From Nymphaea colorata (taxonomy: Eukaryota > Streptophyta > Magnoliopsida > Nymphaeales > Nymphaeaceae): a stretch of DNA of 64,000 nt. The DNA lies in the NCBI RefSeq assembly GCF_008831285.2, contig NC_045138.2, forward strand, positions 7,221,205-7,285,204. Direction: 5' to 3'. The notes below the pieces were generated by a model that made no database searches, was not told the origin of the DNA, and worked only from the letters and a program-made list of their open reading frames with translations. A program made the position numbers and the translations under genes. Positions 1 to 11,508 of the stretch are shown here, one piece after another. Position 1 is the stretch's first letter. The number at the start of each line of letters is the position of its first letter.

Positions 1-500
1 CTGAGCTCCACTCGTTATAAACGATTCAAGTTCTAGTTTAAATGTATATTCGAAATGTTAATTAAATCAAATTCAAGTTGTAAGAGGTCGACTGATTTAA
101 GCTTGGTTATGCCTGACTATAATTCGGTTCATCGTAGTTGAATTACTTAAATTAGTTATCGAGTTAAACGAGTGGACAAGTTAAAAAACGAATACAACTT
201 GTTAACAACAACGATCTAAACAAGTCAGAACTCGTGTTTCACACCAAGTAGTATCGTCGAGCTTGAGCTGTTCTATGAGGCTCGACTTAAATTCAAGCTG
301 AAGTCGAGCTCTAGTTTTTTTTCGAGCTATTGTCTTCCAAAGGCAGATTACAATCTTTGAATATTATCCAGTGCATGTGAAGTCATGCTGTAGTCAACAC
401 GTGCCAGATGTTGGGAGGTCTACCAAATTCAGACAGTCGCTAACTCGACGAACGTCTATCCTTCGCTATCAACTTGTGAACACGATTCATACTAAAGGTG
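1..500 (+). repeat. Orphan copy of the dirigent upstream block
   Basis: This stretch matches, with scattered differences, the DNA upstream of the dirigent loci at 15.97 kb (15222-15740) and, more weakly, 21.19 kb (20490-20880). Shared stretches include the words around 374-410 (gtgcatgtgaagtcatgct, caacacgtgccagatg) and 440-475 (cgacgaacgtctatc). After about position 499 the match stops abruptly, and no dirigent coding sequence follows within 5 kb. It is probably a promoter-side fragment left by duplication and a later insertion or deletion. Confidence 0.6.
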
Positions 501-1295
501 TAAAAGAGAAGAAAGATGAAGAGAAAGTAACAGAATTTTAACGTGGTTCAGCCTATTGTTTGGCTTACATCCACGATGAGGGTGAACGTTTCAAGATGAG
601 GTCGAGCAAACAGTAACAATCGATGGAGGAGCAAGAACTGGTAATGATTTTCTCGCATTTATCTGATCGGCCTTTAGGGTTTTATTTGGTGGTGTTCCTC
701 ATGACATCTACTTTTATTGGGGTGCTCTTTGCAATTTTCGATATGAAATACCTATTCTCTTACGGGACCAGTTTGTTCTTTTTCTGATTTCTTTACATGT
801 TGGTTTACTCATTCCGCTTGTTGTTTCTTAAGGAGGCTGATTTGGTATTGGGTGGCGATGAGGGTAACGAGTGTACCTATAATAAAGGGTATATAAAGAG
901 GCAGACAATCTTTTCGTGCCTCACGTGTACCCCCGATGGCCACGAGGTATTCAATTTCAGTTGTCTTCGTCGTTGTGGTCACTGGTTTCCCTTTATGCTG
1001 TCCTTTGGTTACTTTATATCAGATTGAAAAATTAAGAATGTATTTTCAGGTATTATGTTGCCAACTTGTTGCAGAATATTCTTTCTAAATTCATGTTGTT
1101 GGATTGTAATCTGGGTTGTTAGATTTGCAATTGATAAACAACAGCTCTTCTATCCTCTGATTAGGTCACTATATTGAGGAGATCTGTTATTGTCCAATAT
1201 TCAATTTGTTTGTAGGACGTCTAGGAGTTTCTCATTTGCATAATTGCCATTCTTTTGTTCCACTTTCCCTAGTGAACTTTTATGCCTTGTGATCG

Positions 1296-1371
1296 GTCCA
1301 TGTGAATCTCACGTAATGTCAGAAATGAGCAGAGTCCATGTGAATCTCATGTAATGTCGGAAATGAGCAGA
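1296..1371. repeat. Tandem duplication, 2 x 38 bp
   Basis: Two adjacent copies of a 38-bp unit beginning gtccatgtgaatctca differ at two positions (c/t and a/g). Confidence 0.85.
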
Positions 1372-1710
1372 GTTTGAATGGTTGACGTTTAGTTTGTTCA
1401 ACTTGTTCTTATACAACTGCCAGAAAGCTATAAAGGCATTCTCATATTCTTGTCATATTCAGAGGAGGTCAGAGTTGATTCTTATCAAAGCAGACATAGT
1501 GATTTATATGGGTATATTTGTTGGCCATAACTTGGCATTCAGATTTGGAGGATAATTGTATATATGTTTACCAATGGTGCCTCTGGGCTCTGTTGTACAC
1601 CATCTTTACTCCCTGTCCTCCTCTCAATTACAAAGTTGGTGCAATTTTTAATTCCATTGTTTCTCAACCATGTCATGCTTGTTGCTGTTCTTTTGGTTGT
1701 TGTCTGTGAG

Positions 1711-1748
1711 CATGTTGACTTGGCTGTTGCATGTTGACTTGGCTGTTG
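1711..1748. repeat. Tandem duplication, 2 x 19 bp
   Basis: The 19-mer catgttgacttggctgttg occurs twice head to tail. Confidence 0.85.
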
Positions 1749-2672
1749 TCTGTGAGATTGTTGACATTCCTACCTGGATCTTACAATCATCACATGTAGG
1801 CCATTCTCAAGTTCGACTGAGAATCAAATAATCTTTTGGTGAAGATACATGACCCTTTTTGTTATTTTCACTTTTCTATGATTCTTGATGAGATCACTTA
1901 TCATGTTTTAACTAATATTGAACGTTTGTTCTTAGCGATATTGTGTGGAGCTACTGAATATGCACATAGTTTAGATCACCTTGATGAGATCACTTATCAT
2001 GCTGCCAGATTTTGTCCATCAGTAGGTTGTTCATGATTTTTTTGGTAAACTCTTCTGTTTCTGAAAATATATTTCTTTTTCATCAAATGAAGAAATATAT
2101 TTCTAGAAATATATTTTTCAATCATTTTCCTATTCCTTTATTCCAGGACATATATTTTCAGAAATATTTTTCTAATTTCCGATTTTCAGGCCATCAAACG
2201 GACCCTAAAGGTTATGTCTCCAATATATCTAGGACGCTAGCATAATTAATGATTTAAAATATAGTTTTTAGGGGCTTAGACATTAAAAACAATATGATTT
2301 TGATTTCACATGTATAAAATATAGACCACTCAAAACTAAGTTATATGATCCGTATAGTTAGCCACATTGTAAAAATATTAGGGTTGACAACATGATCAAT
2401 TACCTTCATCGCTACAATTGCAAAACACATTAAGTTTGATGATAGAGCATAAGAAACTGATAATAGTGACTAGAAAAGCGTAGAAGTTCAATATATATCC
2501 TACTACTTATATCCCTACATTGTAAAGAATAAATCGTTATGTGTTTGTTTTTGCTTTTCTATCATGAGGCCTTGTGTCTAGCTAGTTCCATATTTTACCT
2601 CAAAATTTATCGTGTTATATTCTGTCAAAACTAAATTTAGTACAAAAAAAATACAAAGTTCCTGTACGCACA

Positions 2673-3203
2673 GTTTGGATGAAGGGAAAGGGAAGGAAAG
2701 AACAATCAATCTTTTGTTTGATTGATTAATTAAGTAGAAGGGAAAAGAAAGCAAAGTCAAAAACTTGTTTGGTTGCAAAGGGAGGTAAAGGAAAGACATA
2801 TAGTTTTATACCGTGCATGTCATTTCTTTCTCTCTGTCCTTGTATGAACAAGGCTTTATGTGATAACAGTTTTTTTTACCAACGTTCACATAAACAATGA
2901 CAACAAAAAAACTTCTTCAAGTTCATCTCTCTTCTATTTTTTGCCTATATTTTTACCACCATTCACGGCACCCCCTTCCTCCTTTCCATCGTCTGGTACA
3001 AGGGTACTATTGTAAAATAATATAAATTATTCTTTTTATTTCTTTTATATATTCCAAACAAACATGATTTTAACAATTCCTTGTTTTTTATCCCAACAAT
3101 CTTTATAATAACATCTTTCCTTTTCTTTTTCATTCTCTTTCCTTCCATTTTTTTTCATTTCCTTTTCAAACCTCCCATTCCTTCCCTTTCCCTCCATGAA
3201 AAC
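2673..3203. mobile_element. MITE-like element with purine-rich inverted termini
   Basis: The left end GTTTGGATGAAGGGAAAGGG and the reverse complement of the right end GTTTTCATGGAGGGAAAGGG form an imperfect terminal inverted repeat of about 28 bp. The roughly 530-bp interior has no coding capacity. A clear target-site duplication was not found, so the exact ends are approximate. Confidence 0.55.
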
Positions 3204-3706
3204 AAGGGTTAATCCAAAGGTGCTCCCAATAGTCTAATTAAGTGAAAAAACTCTGGCTCTACTCGGTCTCAATAAAAAAATTATCTTTTTGCAGTACTAG
3301 ATCTAAAACATCACATTAAAAATTATGCCTACCTTTGGCAGCACGTACACATTTCCCTTGATTAATAAACTTTTGCCCACGGTAATACAAAAACTTCCAA
3401 ACGGTTCTGGATATTGATAAAATCAAAGAGGCTAACTATTCCAAACTAATGAATTTTTTTATTGATAGTATTTTGATCTTTTATCACACTAATTTCCCAA
3501 CTCAAATTAGTAATAATTCAAGATTAACTAGTAACATGTTTTTTTTTTCACTGTAAAAATTTAAGTCTTTTGTTATCTCAGTTCATTCCAAACACTTCTA
3601 AAACAAGTCTACAACAGAAACAACAGAAAAGGTGTGAACAGAGATATATATGGACTAATGATTTATTCAAATTTGCTACTCTTTTGTAGACCATTGCAAG
3701 CCGCAT

Positions 3707-3895
3707 CAGTGGTGAAGCTAAAAAATTTTCATGAGAGTCAAATTAAAGTTTTTAAATTTTTATTAGAGCTGAAATATCATTTTTCAAAATTTTTATATAG
3801 AACAAGTAAAATTTTAAAAATTTACATAAAAATTTAAAAAAAAAAATTAAGGTGGGGTCAGGGCCCATGCGAGCCCTATCTTGAGTCTGTCCTTG
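3707..3895. mobile_element. Non-autonomous hAT-type MITE, 189 bp
   Basis: The insert is flanked by agccgcat (3699-3706) and ggccacat (3896-3903), an 8-bp target duplication with two differences. The termini CAGTGGTGAAGC and, inverted, CAAGGACAGACT fit the CA-starting ends of hAT elements. Paralogous DNA at about 18.9 kb reads straight through (gccgcatggcggctttttg), showing the empty site. Confidence 0.7.
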
Positions 3896-4070
3896 GGCCA
3901 CATAGCAACTTTTTGTATGGAAGTTGAAAAACCTGACTCAAGCAAAGAAAGAAGGAGCATCACATGACATAACTCGTTTCAATTTTTCTTGTGTTAATGA
4001 CGTCCTCAAACACAAATCAAAATTAATTTCCTCATGGCCGTTTATTTGGGTATATATACATTTTCTCTCC

Positions 4071-4112
<42 letters not shown>

Positions 4113-4115
4113 TGA

Positions 4116-5790
4116 TGACTATTGCATCACTTAGCCATCGCCATCAAATCCAACTTGATTGACCGTTAAGAAAAAAAATAAAGAGTAAAAAGTGACAAAT
4201 ATTTTTGTCATATAATAGTAGTTCACACTTTTTTTTTTGTATTTCTGTCAACCATGAACCGATATTGTAAAGCAGACATAGTTTGTCCATTTAAGTGAAA
4301 AAGCTATTATAATTGCGATCCAGGAGACCTTCATTTGCTTCCACTACACGGTAAGAAACAGAACTGGACCATACTTAACTTTGTTGAATTGGGACCCAAA
4401 AAACCTTTCATATATAAGACCAAGTGTCCCCTTAATCTCTGTGTTTTAAGTCATGTTAACCAAACTTAACCATATAACATGGCCTACGCATATGGTTGAT
4501 TTGATCAATTAAGTTCTCCTCTATATCACTTCTTTTTTCATGTAAAGAATATATTTTATAAGAACAATTCTTATATATCGTTTCTCTAAATATGCCTTCT
4601 AAGTGTTTAATTATAAACCTTATCATATAAATATATGCAAAATGTAGGGATATATAAGAACAAAAATCAATCTTGAAAATTTAATGTGTAGATTAAGAAT
4701 TATGAGTCGAGAAATCTACGGCTGGCTGTTAAATTTTAAGATGTTATAAGATCCGATTTCTGCATCAAATTTGTTTTTGTTTTTCCTTGTGAAGTACTCC
4801 CCTACATGTCGAATTGTTGAGTTCACAAATGCCGCTGGATTTTTGAAACCAGGCCCTTACGGTGTTCGAGAGCTGTGTCTCTGTCATATGAATCAGTAAA
4901 TTCTGGCATACTAATTACCATCTATTTTATATACTACTCAACTTAAATAAAGTAACTAAATGTTAAATTTCATATATAATAAGTTGATTCCAAGACATTC
5001 GGTCTTCACGGGGCACCAGTACAGAATCGTAAAAGCACCAGAATGGGAGGGTTTAGACCACTCCCATTTGAGCGGTAAGATGAAATATATTTCTCTCGCA
5101 TGCCTGTGTTAAACCAACTATCCACATCATATCTATAAGGCCAAATGTTTAATTTCATTAAAATCAAATAAAATTCTAGTATTTGACCAGGGTTGGCACT
5201 AAACGTTATTTTAAAGATGATTTGGCTAAATGTTGGCAAATTTTGTACACCAGGGGGAGGGGAGAGAGAGAGAGAGAGAGAGGGAGAAGTCCTTCTCAAG
5301 TCAATGGAAAAGATGTGAAGCCTGTCCCAGTCAATACGCTAACGTAGGCAGACCAGAGCCAGGGCGTAGGGTTGGAGTTAGTGATGAATGAAGGTTTATA
5401 ACTGTGGTTTGCTAACAACTTTATCAAGAAGGACAGAGACAAAATGGACCAAAAGACAAGGACACTCTGTTCCTACCCCCCTCAGCGCCTTGCTTTTTTT
5501 ACACAGAGGTCTTCATGTTCTAGAAACCACATAGAAGAATGAATCCTTTATTTTTCTCTAGAAAGCATGAGATTCTGTGGAATTTGTCAGTCGAGAAAAA
5601 AAATATTTTTTGAACTACAAAATATATGTGAAAATTGATTAAAAATAGAGAACAAGCTCTTAAATGTATTCAACAAAAATAATCAAATCACAAATCAGTT
5701 TGATAAAAGCTTATCAAAACAAATGTTCGAATTTCATGGTCATTATTGAAAGCTAGTCTTGCTCTCTCTTTTTCGCATTTTCCTTCTGCC
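4116..5790. other. AT-rich intergenic DNA upstream of the first dirigent relic
   Basis: I see no gene. The stretch 5285-5345 (ctcaagtcaatgg, gatgtgaag) is a diverged match to the upstream block of the other dirigent loci. A (GA)n tract lies at about 5263-5285. Confidence 0.5.
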
Positions 5791-5794
5791 TCTC

Positions 5795-5802
5795 TATAAA
5801 TA
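5795..5802 (+). promoter_or_regulatory. TATA box of the dirigent relic at 5.87 kb
   Basis: TATAAATA lies 65 bp before the ATG at 5867. The same octamer lies at a similar distance before the intact dirigent gene at 21186. Confidence 0.65.
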
Positions 5803-5866
5803 CCGAATCCATCAAACACACATACATGCCTCCCCAAACACCAGCTTCCATGTGAAAGCCACGACA

Positions 5867-6093
5867 ATGGCATCTTCCCTCCCGCCAAAATCCTCCACCA
5901 CCATCTTCCTCTCTTGCTTCCTTGGCCCTTCATAGTCAAAGAGTACTCCGCAGGCCGCTGAAGGAGAAGATGTCCAACATCCATTTCTACTTCCACGATA
6001 TCGTCAGTGACCGGAACCCGACTGCCGTGACCGTTGCCGGAGCAAAGAACAGCACCTCGCTGACGGGCTTCGGGGACATTGTGAAGATCGATG
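5867..6093 (+). pseudogene. Dirigent gene relic, 5' part (interrupted by Copia)
   Basis: From ATG 5867 the frame reads a signal-peptide start like the intact paralogue (MASSLPPKSSTTIFLSCF), then hits a TAG at about 5936. Just after it, in another frame, comes the dirigent core: RRPLKEKMSNIHFYFHDIVS, NPTAV, TGFGDIVKID. Compared with the copy at 21.19 kb, a short segment coding the AVAVDAK region is missing, which shifts the frame. The match ends at the conserved ID of the ID(D)PLTEGP motif, where the LTR at 6094 begins. The rest of the gene resumes at 11509. The gene is doubly broken. Confidence 0.9.
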
Positions 6094-6756
6094 TGTTGGG
6101 ATAAAAATGCGGATAAACACAAATCTACTAAAAAGATTTAACAACGAAGTATAGCCCAAACCGATCATGCAATAAGCAACAAATCAACGGCTGAGCAAAC
6201 CAATCAAAACAATAACAATCACAAACTGCACAAGAGAATTTTTACGTGGAAAACCCTTCAAAACAATGAGGGTAAAAACTACGGGATACTACGACCCAAA
6301 ACTCAATCTACTATGATCAATGATATAAGTTTTCCCACAAAGGGCTACACATAGCCAACCCTCAAACAATAATATCTCATCAAAACTATATGAGAAAACA
6401 AGGGAAAATATCACCGATTGAATGCGGAAACCATGGATTGAGAGGAAATGCACCTGACTTCCTCCTTGGAATCGAATCTTGCTCTAGCCAAATGCTCGCA
6501 ACCTTGTCTTCCTCTTCTCCTTCTCTCCTTTCCTCTTCTCCTCTCTTCTTCTCTTTCTCTCCTCTTGTTGTGCAGCCACCAAGAGAGAGCACACGAGAGA
6601 GGACACCTCTCTTTTTTCCCAAAATGGAACCCTAGAGAGACAGAAACGTGAGTGAGATTAGGAGGCACCATTGGGTGCCCTCCTTGTTCTTTTCTCCGCC
6701 CATCACTTAAGTGACGGGCTGGATTGGGTCTACTTGAGTCTAGACCCGACCCAACA
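6094..6756 (-). repeat. Copia 3' LTR (663 bp)
   Basis: Starts TGTTGGGATAAAA and ends CCCGACCCAACA. On the element's strand it is preceded by the purine-rich tract at 6757-6770. It contains a CT-rich segment near 6500-6560. Confidence 0.9.
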
Positions 6757-6770
6757 AGCTCTCCTTCCAG
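6757..6770 (-). other. Copia polypurine tract
   Basis: On the minus strand CTGGAAGGAGAGCT abuts the 3' LTR, the expected place for plus-strand priming. Confidence 0.65.
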
Positions 6771-7110
6771 CCTCAAGTGAGAGAACATTTCTGCAAAAAG
6801 AACAAAATTAATATACTGCCTTAAAGGCAGTCATCCCAACTAAGTCTCTACACATATCATGTTTTTCTTTAAGTAGAGACTTCGTCGCAAGATTATCATC
6901 TGTATGGATCTTATCAAGAACAAGCTGCTTCGACTATAAAACATCACGTATCTAATGATAGCTTACGTCTATATGTTTTGACCTTGCATGAAAAGTAGAA
7001 TTTTTTCTAAGGTGAATAGCACTCTGACTGTCACAGTAAAGCACATACTCGTCTTGACTGAACTGAAGTTCCTGCATGAACCTCTTCATCCATAGCAGCT
7101 CCTTGCTCGC

Positions 7111-8609
7111 CTATGTAGCTGCAATAAACTTTGCTTCAGTAGTAGATAATGCTACACATTTCTGAAGTCTGGATTGCCAAGAAACTGCACCACCTGCATA
7201 TGTCAATAAAAACCAGATATAGATCTTCTCCCGTGAATGTCTCTTGCCATGTCTAAATTTATATAGCCAACAAAAATAGATTTTTCTGCCCCAAAACAAA
7301 GTGAGAAACTGCTAGTCCCATGAAGGTATCTCAAAATCCATTTAACTGCTTCCTAATGTTTCTTTCCTGGATTTGAGACAAACCGACTAACAACTCCAAT
7401 TGAATGAGCAATATCAGGTCTGGTACATACCATAGCATACATCAGACTACCTGTGGCTAAGGCATAGGGAATCTTCTCCATATCTTCCTTTTCTGAATCT
7501 ATCTTTGGACTCTGCTTGGTACTCAACTTGAAATGTGCTGCAAGAGGGGTGCTAACAGGCTTTGCCTTGTCCATGTAAAATCTTTGAAGTACATTCTCAA
7601 TGTACTTCTCGTGAGATAGCCATAGCTTCTTCGACTTCCTATCTCGCGTGATCTTCATACCCAAAATCTAACTAGCAGGTCCCAAGTCTTTCATAGCAAA
7701 AGACTTGCTCAACTTTTTTTTCAAGCTTGAAATTCTCGAGATACTATTGCCAACAATAAGCATGTTATCAACATAAATCAACAAAATAACAAAATCATTA
7801 CCTGTGAATTTTTTCACAAAGACGCAGTGATCTGAAGTAGTCTTGGTGTAGCCATACTCCCCCATAAATGACTCGAACTTCTTATACCAATGTCTAGGTG
7901 TCTGCTTCAGACCATACAAGCTTTTCTTTAATCTGCAAATATGGATTTCTTTACCTTTTACAAGAAAACCTTCGCGCTGCATCATGTATATTTCATCATC
8001 AAGATCACCATGAATAAAAGCTGTCTTCACATCCATCTGCTCAATCTCCAAATCAAGACTGGCTGCCAAACAAAGAACTAATCTGATAGATGACATCTTG
8101 ACCACCGGTGAGAATATCTCGTCGAGGTCAACTCCTTTCCTTTCATTGAACCCCTTCACAACCAACCTATCTTCGTATCTTGGGTTTAGAGAGTTTTCAT
8201 CATGCTTCACTCTAAAAACTCATTTGTTTCTCAATGCCCTCTTGCATTGGGGCAAGTCCACAAGCTCGAAGGTGTGGTTGTTGTAAAGTGACTGCATCTC
8301 ATCTTTCATGGCTTCCATCCACTTTTCCTTGTGCACATAATGCATAGCTTCTTCATAGCATTCAGGCTCACCACTGTCAGTCAACAAAATATAGTCATGC
8401 GCGGGATATCTAGATGATGGACGCCGCTCCCTCGTGGATCTTTGTTGCCGATCTACATCTGAGGAAAAAACCTCCAAATTATGATTGTCACCTTCGTCAT
8501 CTGAATTAGGAATATATGGCATGTCTACTTGTCTTTCTCTATCATGTATCTGCCCAACAGCATCATATGGCACTGTTCTTGAAGTATTCTGCAAAGGAAT
8601 ATGGTCCAC
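7111..8609 (-). pseudogene. Copia reverse transcriptase and RNase H remnant
   Basis: Segments at 8220-8609, 7668-8210, 7353-7664 and 7111-7299 give a Copia RT-RNase H in pieces. Visible landmarks in order are DEMQSLYNNHTFELVDLP, VKGFNERKGVDLDEIFSPVV, MDVKTAFIHGDLDDEIYM, SLYGLKQTPRHWYKKF, LLIYVDNMLIVG, GSLMYAMVCTRPDIA and SRLQKCVALSTTEAKFIA. The RT active site, normally YVDD, reads YVDN. The RNase H segment is separated by stops. It cannot make an active enzyme. Confidence 0.92.
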
Positions 8610-8789
8610 ATCAACTGGCAGATAGCTACTATGAGAAGAATCCTTTCATGTTTTCATAATCTCTTCAATATTCTGATCTTCAGCAAATACCACATCCCTG
8701 CTTCTGACAAGCTTCTTCTCAACTGGATCATACAATCTGTAACCAAATTCATCATGGCCATAACCCAAAAACACAGATTGCCTGCTTTT

Positions 8790-9995
8790 TTATTCCAACT
8801 TCGATCTCTCATCCTTTGGTATATGCACAAATGCCCTGCATCCAAATACACGTAAGTACTCATAAGATACATCCTTCCCATACCAAATTCTGTTAAGAAT
8901 ATCACTATCCAAAGGAACATGTGGAGACAAATTAATCACATAAGCAGCAGTATGTAAAGCTTCATACCAAAAAGAATCAGATAACTGAGCTTTAGATAGG
9001 AGACATCTAACTATCTCCATGAGTGTTCTGTTCATCATTTCTGCCACGCCATTCAATGGAGGAGTCTTAGGTGGAGTGTTCTGGTGCCTGATGCTATGAG
9101 ATCTGCAATACTCATCAAATGGACCAATATACTCTCCTCCATTATCGCTGCGAACACACTTCAGCTTCTTTTCTGACTGTCTTTCAACCAGTGCATGAAA
9201 GTTCTTAAAAACACCAAGGACTTGGTCTTTCCTCTTCAAAGAAGCGACCTAAACTTTCCTGAAAAAATCATCATTAACGTGACAAGATAAAATGCACCAC
9301 CATGTGAACTTACTTTTATAGGACCATATACATCTGTATGAACCAACTCAAGTGCTTCTGACTTTCTGAAATGTGGATGACTCTTGAAAGAAACCCACGT
9401 CTGCTTCTCTGCAAAACAATGACTGCATTTGTCAAGTTTATCTTTCTTTACATCTTGTAGAAGATTCTTCTTGATCAAGAATTGCAGTCTCTTGTCACTC
9501 ATATGTCCCAGCCTCCTGTGCCACAACTCAATAGATTTTTCATCTTGTGTCACATGTACCATGTCTCTGAAAATTGATGTCTGCATAGTATAAAGATTAT
9601 TGCTGCATCTTTTGCCTCGAGCAATAATCAAGGAACCTCTGGTAAGCTTCCACTGGCCATCACCAAAAGTATTGTGATACCCTTCTTCATCGAGCCTTCC
9701 TGCAGAAATAAGGTTCAGATGCATGTCAGGTGCATGCCTCACGTCTGTCAGCTTCAAGAGAGCTCCATTCGTATTCTTTAGAATGACGTCACCTTTGCCT
9801 ACAACGTGAGACAAAGAACCATTACCCATTCTCAAAGTACCAAAATCACTAGAAATATATTAAGAGAAAAAATCCTTATGGGAAGTAACATGAAAAACTG
9901 AATCACTATCAAAAAGCCAACAAGTATCGTCTCTAGCAACGTTAGCCATGTTAGCATCACAAACAACAAACATTTCATGTTGTGCAGTAGCAGCG
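8790..9995 (-). pseudogene. Copia protease and integrase remnant
   Basis: The protease region near 9915-9990 reads WLFDSDSVFHVTS where DSGAS is usual. It is followed by MGNGSLSHVVGKGDVIL and DVRHAPDMHLNLISAGRLD. The GAG-pre-integrase zinc motif (LWHRRLGHMS ... CSHC) is intact. The integrase core then shows HTDVYGP, RSDNGGEY and NGVAEMMNRTL, giving the D, D and E residues. The frame is broken at about 9236-9250, where a TAG replaces a tryptophan codon and the reading frame changes. Confidence 0.92.
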
Positions 9996-10009
9996 ATATT
10001 GTTATCTCG

Positions 10010-10806
10010 GTCATTTTTCTTCTCCTGTTTCTCCCCAATTTTATTCTCCTTCTTCAGCTGAAAGCAGTACTTCTTTACCTATCATTTCTTTCCACAATGG
10101 TGGCATTCCAAATTCTTATATCTCAATTTGGACTTGCTTCTGCTTTCATCTCTGTCCCTGTCACTCTTGAATTTACTCATATCCCCTTGTTCTTTGTGAA
10201 AAGAACCTCTGTCTGAGAAGAGCAAGCCTGAGATTTTCTTCTCATCTCCTTATTGAGAATACCTGACTTAACAGTCTCTAAAAAAACAACCCCATTAGCC
10301 GCAGAATTAGTAAGCGGGACTCTAAATGTCTCCTATGAATCAGGCAAAGTAGCAAACAATAATAATCCCAAAATCTCATCTTCAAATTTAACGCCCATAC
10401 TAGATAACTGACTAATGACCTAAAAATCATTTAGAAAATCTGACACAAAACTGCCCTTCCTGATTCTCAAATTCATCAATCTTTTCAGAAGAAATAATTT
10501 ACTACTTCCTGTCTTGTAGGCATAAAGATTCTCTAACTTTGCCCACAAACTACGTACACGATTTTCATCTTGGATATGGTCATAAACATTTTCATCCACA
10601 AATTGTCGAATGAAACCACAAACTTGTTCGTGTTCAAATTCTCATTCCTCATCAAACTTAGAATCAGGCTTTTCTTGGGTAAAAACTAGGGGGTGCATAG
10701 CCTTCACATATAAGAGATCTTTCATTTTATTTTTCTATAGACTATAGTTAGTCCCATTTAGACTAATCATATGGCTAGTACCAAAATCAATTTTGTTATC
10801 TACCAT
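10010..10806 (-). pseudogene. Copia gag remnant
   Basis: The minus strand opens with ATG at 10806, only 4 bp from the primer site, reading MVDNKIDFGTSHMISLNGTN. A stop follows where tryptophan is expected. Further along come DLLYVKAMHPLVF, then LPDS.ETFRVPLTNSA and LNKEMRRKSQ, typical of Copia gag. The zinc knuckle (about 10050-10110) reads CHHCGKK, then two stop codons, then VKKYC. This ORF is nonfunctional. Confidence 0.85.
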
Positions 10807-10809
10807 GTT

Positions 10810-10822
10810 GGCTCTAATACCA
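10810..10822 (-). other. Copia primer-binding site (initiator Met tRNA type)
   Basis: On the minus strand TGGTATTAGAGCC sits 3 bp from the 5' LTR. It differs by one base from the usual plant initiator-tRNA-Met site TGGTATCAGAGCC. Confidence 0.8.
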
Positions 10823-10825
10823 CTT

Positions 10826-11503
10826 TGTTGGGATAAAAAATGCGGATAAACACAAATCTACTAAAAAGATTTAACAACGAAGTATAGCCCAAACCGATCA
10901 TGCAATAAGCAACAAATCAACGATTAAGCAAACCAATCAAAGCAATAACAATCACAAACTGCACAAGAGGATTTTTACATGAAAAACTCCTCAAAACAAT
11001 GAGGGTAAAAACCACGCGGTACTACGACCCAAAACTCAATCCACTATAATCAATTATATAAGTTTTTTCACGATGGGCTGCACAAAGTCAACCCTCAAGC
11101 AATAATAACTCATCAAAACTATATGAGAAAACAAGGGAAAATATCACCGATTGAATGCGGAAACCGTGGATTGAAAGGAAATGCGTCTGGCTTCCTCCTT
11201 AGAATCGAATCTTGCTCTAGCCAAATGCTCGCAACCTTCTCTTCCTCTTCTCCTTCTCTCCTTTCTTCCTCTCATTCTCTCTTCTCTTTTTCTCCTTCTC
11301 TCCTCTTGCTGTGCAGCGACAAAGAGAGAGCACACGAGAGAGGACACCTCTCTTTTTCCCCAAAATGGAACCCTAGAGAGAGAGAGAGAAAAACGTGAGT
11401 GAGATTGGGGGGCACCATCGGATGCCCTCCTTTTTCTTATCTCAACTCATCACTTAAGTGATGGGCTGGATCGGGTCCACTTGAGGCTGGACCCGACCCA
11501 ACA
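10826..11503 (-). repeat. Copia 5' LTR (678 bp)
   Basis: Matches the LTR at 6094-6756 along its length, with many transitions and small indels. Confidence 0.9.
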
Positions 11504-11508
11504 CAATG

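Larger units (their letters stand above)
500..2230. other. Intergenic DNA without a recognisable gene
   Basis: Open frames here are short and unlike any family I know. The words near 540-580 (aacgtggttcag, then a 'cttacatccacgatga' stretch) resemble the ends of some Copia-type LTRs, which would explain the break at 500, but no LTR pair was found. Two small tandem duplications lie at 1296-1371 and 1711-1748. The end near 2190-2215 (ggccatcaaacggaccc) looks like a MITE terminus without a visible partner. Confidence 0.4.
2230..4115 (+). repeat. Segmental block A, paralogous to 17.8-19.3 kb
   Basis: Apart from two inserted elements, this block aligns with 17820-19300 and in part with 21960-22250 plus 23815-23960. 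Shared words include atgattttgatttcacatgt, gactagaaaagcgtagaagt, ctagttccatattttacctc and actagtaacatg. These are the downstream flanks of dirigent loci, so the block marks an old tandem duplication of a dirigent unit. A CT/TA microsatellite lies at 4064-4112. Confidence 0.7.
6094..11503 (-). mobile_element. Ty1/Copia LTR retrotransposon inserted in a dirigent gene
   Basis: The two LTRs (6094-6756, 10826-11503) both run TGTTGGGAT...GACCCAACA. The flanking 5-bp duplication is cgatg (6089-6093) and caatg (11504-11508), one difference. On the minus strand the order is LTR, primer site, gag, protease, integrase, RT, RNase H, polypurine tract, LTR, which is the Copia gene order. All coding segments carry stops or frame changes, and the LTRs differ by several percent by eye plus about 15 bp in length, so the copy is old and inactive. 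Confidence 0.95.
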
